The notes beneath the pieces are model-generated. The model saw nothing but the letters and a program-made list of their open reading frames with translations, had not been told where the DNA came from and searched no databases. Position numbers and translations under genes: made by a program. From the NCBI GenBank assembly GCA_963920575.1, contig OY986970.1, forward strand, positions 3,563,654-3,627,653: DNA of 64,000 nucleotides, written 5' to 3'. Shown here piece after piece: positions 44,601-53,899 of this stretch. Source of the stretch: Narthecium ossifragum. Its lineage: Eukaryota; Streptophyta; Magnoliopsida; Dioscoreales; Nartheciaceae. Position 1 is the first letter of the stretch. Every line of letters begins with the position of its first letter.

Positions 44601-45045
44601 AGAATATGGACTCCATGATGTATATAGTGAGCAGTTTAATGCTATCAAGAACATCTGTATCACTGCCCTTTGGGAATGTGCTCACTATTTTCTCCTTCAA
44701 AGTAGCCATTGTAATAACCTTTACATTCCGGAAAATTCTGTCCAGTAACATTGTCTTTTTCTGGTGGGTGCTGGACTTATTGACATCCAATTTCTGCGAG
44801 CCATGATCAAGCCCAAAAATATGCTTCACATATGAGCTTCTAATCTGGCAGTATTGATGCCCTAATTTGAATGCCTTCTTGATGTAGTCATATTGTTTGA
44901 TCAATAAGACTATATCATTGTCATGTTTCCGTGCATTCTTCTCTGTCAGTTTTCCTTTGTACACTGCGTCAATCAAGGTGTAAAATGGAGTTTTCGACAA
45001 CAATTCCCAGTGTAGATCAGTGAATGAATCTTTTATGAATCCCAT
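26637..45045 (-). CDS. MULE accessory protein: DUF1985-like region, coiled coil, Ulp1 (C48) protease domain
   Basis: Minus-strand exons: 45045-44431, 44326-43958, 43869-43813, 43561-42585, 42479-42386, then (beyond the Athila) 27521-27441, 27366-27115, 26972-26881, 26772-26637. They add up to about 890 codons. Exon 1 resembles plant DUF1985-type regions ([16 protein letters not shown], later GCTVLLP joined to YWFCEHT). Exon 2 has acidic repeats ([10 protein letters not shown] twice). Exon 4 is a roughly 250-residue coiled coil ending in a basic KKRKP patch. The last four exons form a C48 fold: [32 protein letters not shown] (His), and [14 protein letters not shown] (Cys). The residue at the usual Asp position appears to be Asn (WNFYNS). 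I see no internal stop; one base at the 27441/27366 junction does not fit my exon phasing, perhaps an indel or misplaced splice site. The Athila lies in an intron. The start at 45045 is the first ATG, not confirmed. Confidence 0.75.
27590..27781. repeat. Motif array at the left edge of the Athila insertion
   Basis: AAGTAACTACTAAT, GAAGTAACTACCAC and AAGTTACTAC words in the accessory-gene intron. The Athila inserted into one of them, taking ACTAC as its TSD. The array continues at 42087. Confidence 0.85.
27782..29429 (-). repeat. 3' LTR of the Athila element
   Basis: 1648 bp, TG...CA ends, the same length as 40439-42086. It contains the GATCGATC palindrome cluster (28880-29270) and the TATA-type box CTATAAATAGACCCC (on minus, near 28820). 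The open frames inside are not genes. Confidence 0.93.
29430..31293. other. Athila non-coding region downstream of its ORFs
   Basis: Apart from the direct repeat, no supported coding sequence. A second purine-tract-like word (complement of CCCTCTAACTTAAACGGG) lies near 30657, resembling the sequence next to the 3' LTR and suggesting an internal duplication of the element's 3' end. Confidence 0.5.
29927..30265. repeat. About 175-bp direct repeat in the Athila 3' non-coding region
   Basis: Two diverged copies share GATCCCTTA, GCTTTCTACTAGGCCCAT, AGGTGTTGA and GCACCCCTCGG in the same order. A T-rich ATTCTTTT low-complexity tract lies just before them (29853-29910). No protein was recognised. 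Confidence 0.7.
31294..31776 (-). pseudogene. Athila extra-ORF remnant (putative plant transposon protein type)
   Basis: About 160 codons on minus, in the element's sense and downstream of pol, where Athila elements carry an additional ORF of uncertain function. Recognisable content: [19 protein letters not shown], then a helical segment ([16 protein letters not shown]) and a proline-rich end. The N-terminal part is missing because the inner LTR begins at 31777. The family link rests on position and the HPCLISA-type motif; I am only moderately sure. Confidence 0.5.
31777..34596 (+). mobile_element. Remnant of a second Athila-related element: LTR, primer site, gag-like ORF
   Basis: LTR at 31777-33267 (TGATGAGACGTG...CCCATCA, 1491 bp), with its own GATCGATC cluster and CTATAAATAGACCCC box in plus orientation. 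It is followed directly by a tRNA-Asp-type primer site at 33274-33291. The interior runs to about 34596 and there joins the 3' end of the outer element's pol frame, read from the other strand. No right LTR was found, so this is an incomplete element whose 3' side was deleted together with part of the outer element. The preceding ACTGC (31772-31776) would be the TSD but has no partner. Confidence 0.7.
33568..34656 (+). CDS. Gag-derived ORF with acidic repeats (no pol)
   Basis: Starts at ATG 33568 ([15 protein letters not shown]); the frame is open from 33424. The middle resembles a segment of the outer element's gag region ([20 protein letters not shown], then [18 protein letters not shown]). 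There is no zinc knuckle or protease. The C-terminal third is acidic, with three or four repeats of about 24-27 residues built on PVYEAFHED and DFDNDSYDI. Homology to element sequence ends at about 34596, and the last 20 codons come from the antisense of the outer pol. It could be a gag-like protein of a non-autonomous element or a deletion product. No transcript evidence is available. Confidence 0.5.
   Translation: MTDEYMPPGALSDYFLPPNYASAYVNDTYDFSNPAYDLHSYTYDADLSNHPYSYWQPQGYYLPNVQPQDSSIPDQSFAPSSTSPYLCQTQYPPPQHWHEPSISFEPQAQIDPSLNERILKALEAFEAQNQLIHSHSQSLANIEVQVGQLASLINSYYDEVDGCVSEVMPSNFNDDACNTYLTNVSDTCNYEVPNEGSLVHDNLNDVLPVRDDIIDDVLPVYVDFVNDSKPPIFVNLDIDENDECMHDLVPPMCHNNVLNDMISNHIEISWDITMPVYEAFLKDTPKIEDESFDINVPVYEAFHEDILDFDNDSYDIVSPVYEGFHEHTFDFEEDDSYDIDFGILISLIPNFFKLMKLEFPIA
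34504..40176 (-). CDS. Athila gag-pol polyprotein, open but with altered protease site
   Basis: One uninterrupted frame of 1890 codons from ATG 40176. Domains by residue: gag about 85-240; CCHC knuckle 335-348 ([14 protein letters not shown]); Pro/Gln/Tyr-rich linker 355-485; protease about 735-830; reverse transcriptase about 1090-1270 with FMDD at 1240-1243; RNase H about 1385-1500; integrase about 1595-1835 with HHCC zinc motif and D1668, D1727, E1763 (35 residues between the last two). In the protease the usual DLGAS reads YLGAS: Tyr745, codon TAT at 37944-37942, in place of the catalytic Asp. Natural homology ends near residue 1861 (EAYENTK); the last about 29 residues are antisense of the inner element. 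So the frame is open, but autonomous function is doubtful. Confidence 0.92.
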   Translation of the reverse strand: MSVHEDSDSDLDITLQEFLDSRTSSSIPLHKDLLFPKIMDAPNPDPNPNVNPIPDRRSMRDYYVPTTFAPTSGIQQPIVQAAHYEFKTQFLQFLPNFHGLSNEDPYYHLEDFLEKSSTVKIPNFTEDAMRLKLFSFTLKGKAKHWLGSLEPQTITTWDQLQSTFLEKFFPIARTHEMRTQIATFRQEDDEPFHDAWDRFKELLRKCPHHQIPKWSLVDYFYNGLRLRHQQDVDTACSGVFMSNPYEDSWILFGKLAINSQNHAFTSRNIRDTSNPKGQSNSRGVLEFFEATRVAQQIDTLSRKFDQVLAHSLNQIPTPPSLSSYSPNSPSLGELCFLCSTPGHQVTKCHLACDYPELVQKHINAVFNQSKPTYDPYSNTYNPGLRDHPNFSWRNPGQQPPNAYNSRPPIAGNQAPSYPPRYQAPYHSNQPPQSQSTYRPPQAPNAYPSQVAGYPQSSHPQNWNQRPPGPSSYQAPYQAHQASQAPKRDPCIEERLLKALDSFESSTQLLHSHSQSIAKLEVQIGQLANTMARREEGRLPSQPIANSKGQHFIDSTHEEVQAVTTLRSGKIFPNVEMSKDTTLEQEHEPHLSTSINDSQASPHHAPHDPSSSLPSSKENEPISLDPLPTKTYISRAPYPQALVDPQATSQPWKSGKYEEMLELFKKVHINLPLLDAIKQVPSYAKFLKDLCTHMRQSKSHVSKKLFLTEQVSSILQLDLPPKLRDPGTPTISCIIGDQLIEGALLYLGASVNLMPYSLFCKFGLGELKPTSMTLQLADRSIKTPRGVLEDILVKVDRCVFPVDFVVLDMEPGVRHKKSIPIILGRPFLATANACINCRSGIMTVTFGNMELKLNIFYATKQSMHGNECFMVESLVDDDIVDECANDVMVANLDMDDACDSFGDACDDSLSSGDDVLNFNELPVCEEDFPGLRDEVLTFDDFPMVFNALQDADLPTSDLLDEFEHACAMAFWKTSFEPLPPISSTPAPPSLIKPPTLELKPLPSNLKYEYLGPNCSLPVIISSSLTLAQEGKLIKVLTKHKRAIGWSIADLKGIDPSICMHRIHLEDESKSVIEFQRRLNPNMREVVLKEVFKLLEAGVIFPISDSKWVSPTQVVPKKSGITVIKNEKGESIATLQTTRWRVCIDYRKLNSFTRKDHFPLPFIDQILERLAGESFYCFLDGYSGYNQVAIDPKDQEKTTFTCPFGTFAYRQMPFGLCNAPATFQRCMLAIFGDMIEHFLEIFMDDFSVFGQSFDSCLENLTKVLARCEETNLVLSWEKSHFMVNEGIVLGHVVSSRGIEVDKAKLELISKLPPPSSVRQIRSFLGHAGFYRRFIKDFSKISRPLCALLAKDVPFIFDDPCMHAYITLREALSSAPIVHAPDYSLPFEIMCDASDYAVGVVLGQRIDKLPHVICYASKTLNDAQVNYTTTEKELLAVVFSLEKFRSYLLGSKIIIFTDHAALRYLFSKKDAKPRLLRWILLLQEFNLEFKDKKGSSNVVADHLSRLSSEHILDSIPINELFPDEHLLAIDQFPKPWFAHIVNYLTTGQVPLFWSKNDRNKFFSHIKNYFWHDPYLLKRCPDQLLRRCVPESEVTSILTHCHSHPCGGHFSGRKTAAKIFECGFYWPTIFRDSHNFAKACLRCQQVGTISRRNEMPQTPILVCEVFDMWGIDFMGPFPQSNGYLYILVGVDYVSKWVEAIATKTNDHKVVLKFLHANIFSRFGFPRTIISDGGPHFTNRHFKSLCEKYGITHKVATPYHPQTSGQVEVSNREIKWILEKVVRIDRKDWAFKLNDALWVYRTAYKTPIGMSPFRLVFGKPCHLPVEIQHKAFWAIQALNWDANDISSNRKLQLHELEEIRNEAYENTKINIIRIILFKIKCVLMKTFINRRHNIV
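40415..40432 (-). promoter_or_regulatory. tRNA-Asp primer-binding site of the Athila element
   Basis: On minus: TGGCGCCGTTGCCGGGGA, exactly complementary to the CCA-bearing 3' end of plant tRNA-Asp, six bases inside the 5' LTR end at 40439. This primer type is characteristic of Athila and relatives. Confidence 0.9.
40439..42086 (-). repeat. 5' LTR of the Athila element
   Basis: 1648 bp. In the element's sense (minus) it starts at 42086 with TGATAAGACGTG and ends at 40439 with CGCGTCA. The order of parts is: end sequence, palindrome cluster 41920-41540, TATA-type box near 41485, then the leader toward the primer site. Confidence 0.93.
41540..41920. promoter_or_regulatory. Cluster of GGATCGATCC palindromes upstream of the LTR TATA box
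   Basis: About a dozen copies of the palindrome AAGGATCGATCCTT or half-altered forms, 15-50 bases apart, occupy the LTR immediately upstream (in sense) of CTATAAATAGACCCC. Corresponding clusters occur at 28880-29270, 31975-32150 and 50535-50915, each just upstream of the same TATA-type box. Position and palindromy suggest protein-binding sites in U3; that is inference. Confidence 0.7.
42087..42340. repeat. Motif array at the right edge of the Athila insertion
   Basis: Continuation of the array at 27590-27781: AAGTAACTTCC, AAGTTACTACCAG and similar words about every 25-30 bp, in the intron of the accessory gene. GTTACTACC variants predominate here. Confidence 0.85.
43600..43790. repeat. Short motif array in an accessory-gene intron
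   Basis: Six to eight AACTACC-containing words between exons 43813 and 43561, read as GGTAGTT on the sense (minus) strand. The palindrome GTGACGTCGACGTCAC is at 43735-43750. Confidence 0.8.
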
Positions 45046-45109
45046 TATTGTAATGAGTGCAGTTACAGTTGATCTATACTGGATAAGGTTAACTTTTTTC
45101 CTGCATCAA

Positions 45110-46300
45110 TAATGGAAGGGAATTAAAATAATTGTGAACATGGGAAGAATTACTAACATTTAAAATGGCAAGTGTCTAAGAAGCAATTATAATGGGAAGT
45201 AGCTACAGATTAAAGAAGGAAGTCAGTTCCAAATAACAAGGAAGTAACTACAAATTATATTGCGAAGTAACTACAGTTACTAACTACCAATTTACGACAA
45301 TAGGTAAGGGAAGTAACCACCAATTAGAACTTTAGTTCATCCCAGTTATCATCTGCCAAGTAAGGGAAGTTACTACCAATTGTAATCTGCGAAGTCACTA
45401 CAATTAAATTAGGTAAGTAACTACCATTAGAGTAGGGAAGCAACTACCAATTTAGATTGTAGTTAGTTCCAGTTATCATCTGCGAAGTAAGGGAAGTAAC
45501 TACCAATTATAAGCTGCGAAGTAACTACAATTAAATCAGGGGAAGTAACTACCAATAATGTATGTGAGTAACTACCGATTGTCATCTGCGAAGTAACTAC
45601 CAATAAATAGGCAACTAAATACCGCTTAAATTTGTAAGAAATTACCATCTCAAAAGTATTTCCAAAGTAGTGGGAGAGTAACTACCAGGATATGAAGTAA
45701 CCACCAACGGATTATCAGCCAAGGGATTGTTGGCAAGTAACTACCAAAGAATTGAAAGTAGGGAGTAACTACATTAAAGTCCGATAAGAAAACCTAGATA
45801 AAAAACCCTAAATTCGCAAACAATAAATATAGTACAATAATAGGGAAGTAAGTACGAATGAATTGGAAGTGGGAAGTAACTACCAGGATATGAAGTAACC
45901 ACCAAATGAAGTGAACCCAAGGGAATTTGAAAAGTAACTACCAATGAATTGAAACTACGAAGCAACCATTAAATCGTCGGATAAGAAACCCTAGATAAAA
46001 AACACTACATTCGCAAACAATAAGTAGAGTACAAAAATCGGGAAGTAACTTCCAATGAGTTGGAAGTGGGAAGTAACTACCATGGTATGAAGTAACCACT
46101 AAGTGAAGTGAATCCAATGGATTTTTGGGAAGTAACTACCAATGAATTGAAACTAGGAAGCAACCATTAAAATGTCCGATAAAAAACCCTAGATTCAAAA
46201 CCCTAATTCGCAAACAATAAGTAGAGTACAATAGGTAAGGGAAGTAACCACCAATTAGTTGAAAGTTGGAAGTAACTACCAAATATAGTCCGATAATAAC
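45110..46300. repeat. Right subterminal motif array of the MULE with about 195-bp higher-order repeat
   Basis: AAGTAACTACCAAT words occur about every 20-30 bp upstream of the accessory gene. From about 45776 a unit of roughly 195 bp recurs (restarts near 45776, 45973 and 46169), containing GTCCGATAAGAAACCCTAG, a CGCAAACAATAA word and motif copies. On the sense strand of the accessory gene the motif reads GGTAGTTACTT. Confidence 0.88.
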
Positions 46301-46856
46301 CCCTGGAAACGGAGGCCATAACCCTAGATTAGCAAACAATAAATCTTGTACAATAACCACAATGCTTCTACTGGAAATCTCCATTTGTTGTTGCATTTCA
46401 AAAAAAAGAGGAGGAAAAATGATAAAAATGATAGAAAACCGTACCCTTTCACCATTTTGAATGTTTTTTTGCGACTGGAGGCGGACGGTAGGACCTTCTG
46501 CGACGGGAGCCGGACGGTAGGATCTTCCACGCCGCCGATAAGAAGGTCTATCGGAATCTTTAGGCTTTACTGGTCGGACGACGGCGACGGAATACGCGGG
46601 ACGCCAAAAATGGTGGGTAGATAGAAAGGCTCATGCGCGTTGGAAATGGGGGGGACGGGCTTTTATTGGTAATCAATTTCGAATTTTTCGGAAATGACGG
46701 AATGGGCGGCCTGCGTGGCTGTATTTACGAGAATGGGAATGAAAAGGGGTATTGTAGTCTTATGTTGCTATTGTGGGTACTAAAACACTTAAGGACTGTT
46801 ACAGGGGACTAAATCACAAGAAGAGGTCACTTAAAGGACTAAACAACATATCCCCC
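46301..46856. other. Right terminal region of the MULE
   Basis: GC-richer unique sequence (46480-46690) followed by the terminus with repeated GGACTAAA words, complementary to the TTTAGTCC words of MULE ends. The left terminus at 21181-21830 is organised the same way. Short open frames here have no recognisable content. Confidence 0.6.
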
Positions 46857-46865
46857 TTAAAGTAA

Positions 46866-47040
46866 ACTATTACACCAATCCATCTAAGACACTCGTGCCA
46901 TCCTCCGGAACCCATCTAAAAAGGGCTTAGAATCGACAACATCACTTTACAATCCCATCAGCTGTAGCATTACAAGTTCGAGAAATATGCAAAAACACGA
47001 CTCAAACTTTAGCTTAAGATGCATCTTCTCATAACCATGT
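46866..47040 (-). pseudogene. LINE RNase H C-terminal fragment
   Basis: On minus the frame gives HISRTCNATADGIVK, resembling the end of the RNase H domain in plant LINE ORF2, then decayed sequence with stops (LFRWVPEDGTSVLDGLV) reaching the MULE TSD. With the MULE removed this joins the T-rich tail at 21131-21180, so one LINE copy was split by the MULE. Nothing further upstream in the LINE is recognisable. Confidence 0.55.
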
Positions 47041-47451
47041 GGTGATCATAGAGGCCACAACAGAAGTTTATTCATTTGAATAGGCTGGGTTGTGCTTGTG
47101 GCGGTATATCTTCCTTCACTCTCCTGGTGCTTCGTGATCTTAATCTCAGTTGCCAGATTTGTTTGTTTTGTCTTATAGTGTATTAGCCATGTGAAAGGCC
47201 ACTGCATCTGACCGTTTGAATCAAGAGGCTTTACCATTACTTGTATCAAGTCTTTGACTAGGTTGTTTGTCTTCAAAAATTTATGCAGATACAAATACAA
47301 GAAAGGCAGACAAGGGTCAGACATCAAATGGGTCGTCATCAGCAGATTTCTTTGCAGATTTGTAATTCTATGTAGTCCAATTCCCCTGATTATCTCTTGG
47401 TGAAAGTCTCTGAGATTAAAAGGAAGTGATCTGCTTCGGTGGTTGCTCGAG
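47041..47451. other. Unassigned sequence between two LINE copies
   Basis: A minus-strand open frame of 97 codons (47339-47046, QMQWPFTWLIHYKTKQTN) is present, but I recognise no family. It may be target DNA or decayed LINE sequence. Confidence 0.3.
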
Positions 47452-47516
47452 ATTTTTTATTTTTTATTTTGCTGAAATTGAGCCCACATGCTGAGTGATA
47501 TAACTATTAATCAATC

Positions 47517-50365
47517 TTACACAAGGCTGGCAGTGCCTTGCCGAGCCCTCCGAGCAAGATCATCTGCCACCGCATTTACATCATGCGGAATGAAACTAAA
47601 AATAACACCCCCCAGAAATGCAGCTATGCTCCAGATCCTCCTAAGGATAGTTTCCATGCCTGGTTCATAAGGCTGCCTCCCATTTATGGAGTTCACAGTG
47701 CTCCTAGAATCCGTCTCAACGATCACCTCACGAATTCCCCGCGCCACCACCTCTTCCAAAGCTTTGAGAACAGCCAGCATCTCTACCTCATCACTGTTAT
47801 GTGCCACTGTCTTCTCAGTTACCACCCATAGCGACGTGTCCCTTCCCTGCTCCCAGCAAACTAGACCAATGCCAGCTTCGTCAGAACCATGAAGCCAAGC
47901 TGCATCTGATTGTATCACCACGCTCGCTTGCCGTCTAGTAGCAGAGACCATCGGATACGAAGAACTCCACCCCTTGGCCCGCCAGAACTCCCCTGCAAGT
48001 TTCCGAACCCACCATGCTAAGGATTCCGGCGTACAGCAAGTACCCCTCCAAACAGCTTCATTTCTTTCCTTCCAAAGTAACCAAAAACCGTATGCAACGA
48101 TGGCTTTAATCCACCTTTTCGACATGTTAGCAGATGAAGATTCCGTGATTAAATGCATAAGATAATTATAACTCACTCCACCACTCGACGGCAATAAGGC
48201 CTCCCAAGCTCGCCTTGCATAAGGACACTCTACGAGAATATGATTCAACGTCTCATCTTCTCCACACTGCCGAGGACAGGCTCGATCCTGGATCAAACCA
48301 ATCCGCCATAGCTCCTCACGAGCTGGGACCTTCCTATGTAAAACTTTCCAGCAAAAATGCTTCACGCGAGGTCCTACAGGCAAACTCCAACAATTGGCCC
48401 ATGCATCCGGATGTACAGGAGAAACCACCCTGTGTTCTTGTGTCAACAACCAGGAATACAAAGCTCGCGCATCTGATTTCCCTGAAGCATTGAAGACCCA
48501 TCTCGCCCTGTCCTTCATTAAAGTAGCATCAATCTTAACCTCTAGGACTTGTTGCACCAAGGCTGGATGAAAGAGTTCACAGACTTTCTCCCTGCACCAA
48601 TTAGAATTGGCCATTAAGTCACCAAGGACCGATCCTTCCAGCTCACCGCCCACCCTCACCATTGCCGGTCTAGAGGAGAACGAACCTTCACCACACCACC
48701 AGTCATCCAAGGGATGGAGTTTACTGTTTGGTGACGGAGTGAAGAATAAACCAGCCCGGAGATCCCCCGCCGCGCGGCTAATAGCCTTCCACATATCTGA
48801 ACAAGGTCGTTTACAGGACGTTGGAGGGAGAGGTCCAGTCCACCCATACTTATCTCTCGTTATTGCAGCCCAACTAGACAATCTATCCTCCAAAAGGCTA
48901 GCTGCTCGTCTCATATGTAGTGCACGTTGCCAAAGAACAAGGTCTCGAACCCCAATACCACCCCACTCCTTCGGCCGACAAACCAATTGCCACTTGACTC
49001 TAGATATTGATCCCGCCTCCTTCGACAAGAACATACGATACAAAGCTTCTAATTGGCGGAGCAGCGAAATAGGCACAACAGAGGACATCATACAATGAAC
49101 GGGGATAGCTTGAAGTACCGATTTCAGAAGAGTAACCCTCCCAGCCTCCGATAAGAAGGCCACTTGCCAAGAAGACACCTTGAGTATCATTTTATTTAGC
49201 AGTTCACCAAAATCACTAGCTCTCAACCTTTTCCCAGAGATGGGAGTGCCCAAGTACCGCCATACTCCTTCGACCTCAGCCATACCCAGAATTCTGCAAA
49301 TACTCGAGCGGCGCTCTAAAGGCACCACTTTCGAAAATTGGATACCAGACTTCATAGGATTTACTTCAAGCCCAACTACTGCTCTGAAATTAATAAGGAT
49401 CTGTGTTAACCTTCGGGCCTCCATTAGAGAAGCATCCGTTGCAAAGAGACAATCGTCAGCGTATAATAAGTGTGAGAACCTTCCCCCACCGCGACGCAAT
49501 TGGGCACCCTTCAAACCAACACCATGCGCCAAAGTAAGCTTCGAGAGAACTTCCTGTATTAAGAGAAACAAATAAGGTGAGAGAGGATCGCCTTGTCACA
49601 ATCCCCGTTGAGGAACCACCCTTCCAAAAACCCTTCCGTTGACAATGAACGAAAATTTGGTTGTAGTGATGCAAGCCATGGTCCAATCAATCCAAGTTGC
49701 TAGAAAACCCATTGCCCCTAATACTTCCTTCACAGCAGCCCAACGAACCCGGTCATAGGCTGACCTCAAGTCAACCTTGATCACCATCATAGCCCTTGAC
49801 AAAGGAGCACATTCCATAGAGTGTAACAACTCCTGCGCCGCAGCTATGTTATCGTGGATCAATCTACCCGAGACAAAGCCGATTGTTCCACTCCAACTAA
49901 ATCGTCCATCACCTCATTGAGCCTTCTTACAAGGACAGTAGACACAATTTTGTAACACACATTACAAAGGCTGATGGGGCAAAAATCTGTTACTCGACGT
50001 GGGTTCTCACACTTCGGAATAAATGAGATGAAAGTCTCATTCCAAGTAGACGGGAGCACTGCCGTTCTAAAGAAAGTTAGCACAGCTAGAGTGACCTCAC
50101 TCCCCACCGCAGTCCAGTTCTTCGTGTAAAATTCAGTAGGGATCCCGTCTGGCCTCGAGCATTTTAGCTTACCCAAAAGACACAGCCTCTTTAATCTCCA
50201 ACTCCGAAACCTCTCTAACTAGCCTTTCTTTCTGATCTTGGGACAAGCACGGCAAATCAGGCAGCTCCCCTGGCCTGTAACTCCCATCATCAGCCCACAA
50301 CTCCTTGTAATGTCTCGCAAAGAGACCTCCAATATCAGCTGGTTGATTGACAACCTCTTCATTTG
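47517..50365 (-). pseudogene. LINE ORF2, reverse transcriptase to RNase H part
   Basis: The upstream piece (50176-49596) contains reverse-transcriptase content ([31 protein letters not shown]) with at least two frameshifts, and a TGA where the conserved QRGLRQGDPLSP is expected (QRGL, stop, QGDPLSP). From 49571 a 684-codon frame continues with the catalytic LLYADDCLFA, then a zf-RVT-type segment (CPRQCGEDETLNHILVECP) and an RNase H domain (SDAAW, EVEML, ETDS, DVNAVADDLARR). It is non-functional. Confidence 0.85.
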
Positions 50366-51117
50366 CATCTGATAAGACGTGAAAAGTGCATAAATCACCC
50401 TTTCAACTTGGCCTTGTTAGTCTCCGAGCAAGGCCTTACTGATGGTTTTTACCCTTTGGCAGGTACAAGAGCCCTCAACGAGGATTGGATCAAGTTCCGA
50501 GCTTAAACGATGTCATTCGGGCCAGTTTTTATGAAGAAGATCGATCCTTTATTGAAGAAGGATCGATCCTGTGAAGTACATTAAGAAGAAATCCAGTCGG
50601 GACAACAAGGATCGATCATCCATCATGAGAAGATCGGTCCTTTTTGCGCATTTTTCAGTGACAGAGCGCAAGTTCTGAAGGATCGATCCTCACTATGGGA
50701 AGGATCGATCACTTTTGCGCATTTTTCCAGTGACAGAATGTAAATTCTAGAGGATCGATCTCCACACACTAGAGGATCGATCTTCATCGGGGCGCAGCCA
50801 GAATTCAAGAAGAAAAAGATCGATCCTTTCCTATAGGAGGATCGATCCTTCACGGGACCAGCGATCACACGAAGAAGAAGATCGATCCTCTACCTTGAAA
50901 GGATTGATCCTTTTGTGCCAGCCAAGCAAAATCAATAGTCCATATCTAATCCGAGTGGGGGAAGCTTGCTTACTATAAATAGACCCCTTAGGGGGGATTT
51001 TGGGGGTCTTCTCTGAGTCCTTTCTCCAGCCCTTCTAGGTTCCTTACCCAATTGAGAGGAGGACTTCTTGGAGGGAATCCATGGGAGGAGAGCTTCATCA
51101 ACCTCCATCCTTGGATC

Positions 51118-52987
51118 TGTAGACACCAATTTTGACTAAGGTCAAATTTGAGGGTATTTACGAAATTACCCCTACTTGCCTCGGACATTCTTCAAACACA
51201 AATACAAGTTCAAACATACAAAGAGCACACATACACTGCTCTATATGTGATCCTTCATGGTGTTGAAAGTATCTTACACGAACTAGAAGCCATGAAGGGC
51301 GTTCTGGTAATTTTACCTGCCCAAGGGTAGTTTAGGAATTCAGGACAAAATACATACCTGAACTATCTAAAACATCCCATCATGACCCTGTATAGTTTTT
51401 ACAGCATCCTACAAAAGCTAAGTCAATATAGGGGCATTTTGGTAATTTTACCACATCAAGGGTATTTTGGGGATTTAAGCAAAATATATGCTTTGACTCT
51501 CTCTTATAACCCATCATGCCTTTTACATGATCCAGGTAACATCCTACTTAAGTTAGAAGGACTCGGGGGCATTTTGGTAATTCTGGTCGCTGTGGGGTAT
51601 TTTGGGAATTTTGATCAAAATACATGTTCAGGATCCCTACAATATCTGAGAAATATCCCTGTATGGTTTTTATAACATTTTACACAAACCGGAAGCATAA
51701 AGGGTATTTCAGTAAAATTTGCCTTCTAGGGGTATTTTGGTCATTATAGCCAAATATAGGCTTGACCCACCTAGAACATTTTAAATTAGTCCTTAATGGT
51801 TTTGAAGACATCCTACATAAACCAGGGACATATAAAAAGGGCATTTTCGGTCATTTAGCCCCCAGGGGTATTTTGGTCATTTGCTATAAATGCATATTTG
51901 TCACAACATACATGACAAATATTGTATCCACCCTGTAAAGTATCATTTATTTTAAAGGCATTCTTGTCCAAAACGTATATGGACTCTACACCAACCAAAG
52001 TACCAAAAGGGTATTTTGGTAATTTCATCCTCACATCAGCCTTCTTAAAGCTTTGATGGCATCCTATACAAGCTACGAGGGTCGAGGGTATTTTGGACAT
52101 TCTAAACCTCCAGGGGTACAATGGTCCAAAATATGTGAAAGCATTCCTACCCTTTCTAGGGGCATTTTGGTCAAAAGACATGAATGATCAATAACAAGGG
52201 TATTTTGGGAATTTACACTTATTCTTGTCTAAGGGCGTTAAGGTAAATTACAACATGTTCAAATATTTGAAATTTGAATGGATATCTGAAATTTAAAGTT
52301 CAAATTCAAACTCAAGTTCAAATTTGAATTCAAATAGATCCTAACTCCCTAACATCCAAGATCTTAACATCCAAGATCTTAACCATCCAAATCCCAACCA
52401 TCAAATCCCTAACCACATTTCAAAAAATCAGCCTTAACTACTCCTAATCCTCACCTATAAATAGAGGAGGAGGGGTGAAGGCTTAAGAGGTTGAAAAAAA
52501 AAGGTTGAAGAAGGCTTGGAAAGGCTTGAAAGAGGCTTGGAGAAGAAGGAAATTTATTTCCTTGAAGACGCCGAGAGATAGAAGAAGGAAATTTATTTCC
52601 TTGAAGATCGTGCCATCAAACCAAAAGTCCAAAGCAAGAGATTCAAGGGTTCTTCATCCGCAACGAAGGTGCGGGTTGAAGGCTTAAGCCTTCACCCAAG
52701 ATCCTTCTATTTCCTTTCTTCTTCCCCTTTTTATTTTTTCATTTTGGATGTAGTGGATTTTAAAGCCCGAATCCTTAATCAGGGGTTTCCCCTTTTGGTT
52801 GTAATTGATGGGTTGCCAATCTCATCATCGGTATGCAGTTCCCAAAGAAAAGAGGATCTGCAGCTTGTGATGACATTAGGAACTCAGGAGTGTTGTTCTC
52901 GCAAATCTCACCATATAATTCAAACTTTTGATCACAATAAAATTAACAAATCTCGTACCCTCGAGATCTCGATTTTATTGTCGAACA
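51118..52987 (+). mobile_element. Nested solo LTR of another family
   Basis: TGTAGACACCAATTTTG...TTGTCGAACA, 1870 bp, flanked by GGATC at 51113-51117 and 52988-52992; outside these points the Athila LTR sequence resumes in register. A TATA-like CTATAAATAGAGGAGG lies near 52457. No coding capacity; open frames here are incidental. Orientation is given by the TG...CA order and the TATA position. Confidence 0.85.
51150..52230. repeat. Dispersed GGGGNATTTTGGTNATTT repeats in the nested LTR
   Basis: Roughly fifteen copies of a phrase such as GGGGCATTTTGGTAATTT or GGGGTATTTTGGTCATTT recur every 50-90 bp with unrelated linkers, all in the same orientation. They occupy the part of the LTR upstream of its TATA-like box. 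Confidence 0.8.
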
Positions 52988-53899
52988 GGATCTATCCAAG
53001 ATGAGTAGCTAACTTCCTTTCTCTTGGGATTTCCATGTAGTTATAGAATTCTTTTGTAGTTTTCTTAGGGTTTTTGATGTGTAATCTTTGGGATTGATCT
53101 ATTGTATGGATTTGAGCATTATTTCTTTATCTTTGTACATGGATCTTATTTGTTGAATGGATGAATGCCCTTATTAGGTATGAGTTAGAACTTGTGCATG
53201 ATAGGTGTTTGTTGTTATGCCCCAATGAGTTGGATGTGCTAGAAACACATCCAATTCCATTGAGAGGATGATTAGCCCTAGATTAGAGATTAGGGATGCT
53301 AGAACCATCCCTATCTCTCTAATCAAAGGATCCATTCTATCTTTCTCTTACATTGGATTCGAGGTGCTAGAACCATCTCGATCCAATGCCCGATTCCATA
53401 CAATACCTTTGCCTTGCGACGAATCGATCTTAATCGAAGGTTCGTTAGCGACGATAGAAGCTAATCACTCATTCGTCGACTTTGTGAATGTGCTTCTTTC
53501 CGACGGATGATTCTAACCCGACTTCCGTTGAGCGATAAGTGAGGCTAACCACCCGCTTGTCGACTTCTTGATTTCGATCGTCCCAATTGGATTACACACC
53601 TCAATTCCTTAGGAGGCTACATTAGAACCTACAATGAAATGGAGATCCCAAGACCTCTCTATATTAGTTATATTTCTCTTCACTTAGTTAATTACTTTAA
53701 TAGTCATTAATCCAAAACCCAAATCATTTTAGCTAGTTGTTTGGAGTTATCTATCGAGTACGTTAGTCAATTCTCATTTCCTTGCGGATCGACCCGGACT
53801 CTCGCTAACTACGTAGTAGTTAGTTAGGATTCGGTATAAATTGTAATCTTGACGCCCTAATCACTTTTAACGACGAGTGGTTTGGGCGCTATCAGCATC

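Larger units (their letters stand above)
21181..46856. mobile_element. Large MULE with transposase and Ulp1-type accessory gene, split by an Athila
   Basis: Bounded by an exact 9-bp TSD, TTAAAGTAA, at 21172-21180 and 46857-46865, the length typical of Mutator-like elements. The ends are loosely inverted: GGAAAATTGGTGTTTAGTCT on the left, and GGGATATGTTGTTTAGTCC on the complement of the right. Without the 14.3-kb Athila the element is about 11.4 kb. It encodes a MuDR-type transposase on plus (22817-25506) and a multi-exon gene on minus (45045 to 26637, convergent with it). The non-coding parts are filled with AAGTAACTACC/GGTAGTTACTT words. MULEs carrying Ulp1-like proteases are known in plants (Kaonashi-type and relatives). 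Confidence 0.88.
50370..53894 (+). mobile_element. Solo LTR of the Athila family, carrying a nested solo LTR
   Basis: TGATAAGACGTG...GGGCGCTATCA, flanked by GCATC at 50365-50369 and 53895-53899. Without the nested insertion it is about 1650 bp, the length of the full-length element's LTRs, with which it is collinear, including the palindrome cluster (50535-50915) and CTATAAATAGACCCC near 50976. No interior is present, so it is the product of LTR-LTR recombination. It interrupts LINE ORF2 on the opposite strand. Confidence 0.9.

Noticed and set aside
47046..47339. 97-codon minus-strand frame
   Set aside because: Contains plausible protein-like sequence but no family was recognised and no exon context; left as unassigned.
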